Source: an uncultured Oscillibacter sp. (lineage in GTDB: Bacteria; Bacillota; Clostridia; Oscillospirales; Oscillospiraceae). Taken from it: a stretch of DNA of 6,281 nt. The notes beneath the pieces are model-generated. The model was not told where the DNA came from. It was given only the letters and a program-made list of their open reading frames with translations, and searched no databases. Below are positions 5,861 to 6,281 of the stretch, piece by piece. The number at the start of each line of letters is the position of its first letter. The first letter of the stretch is position 1. The position numbers were made by a program, and so were the translations under genes. The stretch spans positions 1 to 6,281 of the forward strand of contig CAMNAE010000105.1 of the NCBI GenBank assembly GCA_946530565.1, in the 5' to 3' direction.

Positions 5861-5905
5861 CTCCCTTAAATATGAGTCTCCGTCTGGAACGGGAGCGCCT
5901 CCCTT
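5861..5905 (-). promoter_or_regulatory. Leader with possible alternative folds around the transporter ribosome site
   Basis: On the minus strand AAGGGAG occurs twice: at 5899-5905 and as the ribosome site at 5861-5867. CTCCC (5891-5895) lies between them and can pair with the first copy (hairpin GGGAG-GCG-CTCCC, 5891-5903) or with the second, hiding the ribosome site. It can also pair partly with GGAG at 5878-5881. Mutually exclusive pairing is the logic of a translational switch, but I recognise no riboswitch class and the stems are only 5 bp. Confidence 0.3.
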
Positions 5906-5930
5906 GGGGCGGCATTTAAGAGAGCGTTGC

Positions 5931-5949
5931 TTTTAAGCGGCTGGGCCGC
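5931..5949 (-). terminator. Weak possible terminator after the DUF3842 gene
   Basis: On the minus strand GCGGC-CCA-GCCGC (5937-5949) is followed by TTAAAAGC. The stem is only 5 bp and the T-run is poor, so this would at most be a partial stop before the transporter gene. Confidence 0.25.
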
Positions 5950-5961
5950 GGCTTTACGCGT

Positions 5962-6281
5962 TTATGTGAGCAGGTCGCGGAGCATCCCGGCGGCCTCCTC
6001 GGCGAGCTTCGCCATCGAGAGGTTCTTCACGCCGACGATCATGTTCTGGCACTGATTGACGGGGAGCAGGAGCTTCACGGCCGGGCTCTGCCCGACGGCG
6101 AGCGCCATGGCGGGCGTGACCTCACCGAGCATCGAGTCGGCCGAGAGGATCCCGATCGGACCCAGGATCACGTCGGCCGTGCGGCAGGCGACGAGCAGCG
6201 GATTTTCACCGGTCGCGCCCTGGGCGGCGCCGGCTTTGAGCATCACGGAGGTCGCGATCGCATTCGTGCCGATCGCCGTGA
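5962..6281 (-). CDS. DUF3842 family protein (5' end cut by window)
   Basis: The last 105 codons of a small conserved protein; the family is about 135-140 residues, so roughly 30 N-terminal residues are missing. Visible conserved stretches are GTNAIATSVMLKAGA, GATGENP, ADVILGPIGIL followed by SMLGEVTP, then LLPVNQC and IVGVKNL. These agree with the clostridial DUF3842 family as I remember it. Members usually start with a Gly-rich nucleotide-binding-like segment, which would lie outside the window. No biochemical function is established that I know of. The frame runs open through the window edge, so the in-frame GTG at 6246 is an internal valine codon, not the start. Stop TAA is at 5962-5964, 110 bp before the ECF transporter S component gene. 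The two may share a transcript, but no functional link can be read from the sequence. Confidence 0.88.
   Translation of the reverse strand, partial: TAIGTNAIATSVMLKAGAAQGATGENPLLVACRTADVILGPIGILSADSMLGEVTPAMALAVGQSPAVKLLLPVNQCQNMIVGVKNLSMAKLAEEAAGMLRDLLT

Noticed and set aside
6244..6246. GTG at 6246 as the start of the DUF3842 gene
   Set aside because: The frame stays open to the window edge and the residues before it (GTNAIATS) are part of the conserved family block, so the gene is truncated by the window.

Overview
The window looks like a GC-rich member of the Bacillota (class Clostridia, plausibly Oscillospiraceae or a relative). The coding sequence is rich in G and C, with third codon positions mostly G or C. 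Shine-Dalgarno sites are strong (AAAGGAG, GGAGGT) and rho-independent hairpins are clear. The gene families (DUF3842, an ECF-type vitamin transporter S component, DUF1294, a 750-residue-class aconitase paired with an IDH1-like isocitrate dehydrogenase) are typical of clostridia. This placement is inference from gene content and sequence style, not from a marker gene.

All six protein genes lie on the minus strand, so transcription runs from high to low coordinates. From the right: the C-terminal part of a DUF3842 protein (5962-6281, cut by the window edge); a 110-bp leader with possible alternative RNA folds; an ECF transporter S component (5324-5851) closed by a perfect 16-bp bidirectional terminator (5251-5289); a gene-free stretch (4931-5323); glucose-6-phosphate isomerase (3599-4930) with its own promoter and a weak terminator; a small DUF1294 membrane protein (3185-3523); then an aconitase-superfamily hydratase (889-3120) and NADP-type isocitrate dehydrogenase (1-847, cut by the window edge), 41 bp apart and almost certainly one operon. 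Aconitase and isocitrate dehydrogenase together convert citrate to 2-oxoglutarate, the oxidative arm that feeds glutamate synthesis. Pgi is the second step of glycolysis.

The most interesting part is the gene-free stretch. It carries a near-ideal promoter pointing the other way (+ strand): A-tract UP-like element, TTGACA, 17-bp spacer, TACTAT with an extended TG. No + strand gene follows it. An inverted repeat matching 13 of 19 positions of the IdeR/DtxR iron box lies at its start site. A hairpin, a pyrimidine-rich tract with three CCATTTTyC repeats (the reverse complement reads as Shine-Dalgarno plus ATG), and the strong terminator follow. This is the layout expected of a metal-responsive small RNA of about 145 nt that blocks translation starts. 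It sits near genes for an iron-sulfur aconitase and its partner enzyme. The promoter and terminator are seen directly; the RNA, its metal control and its targets are inference.
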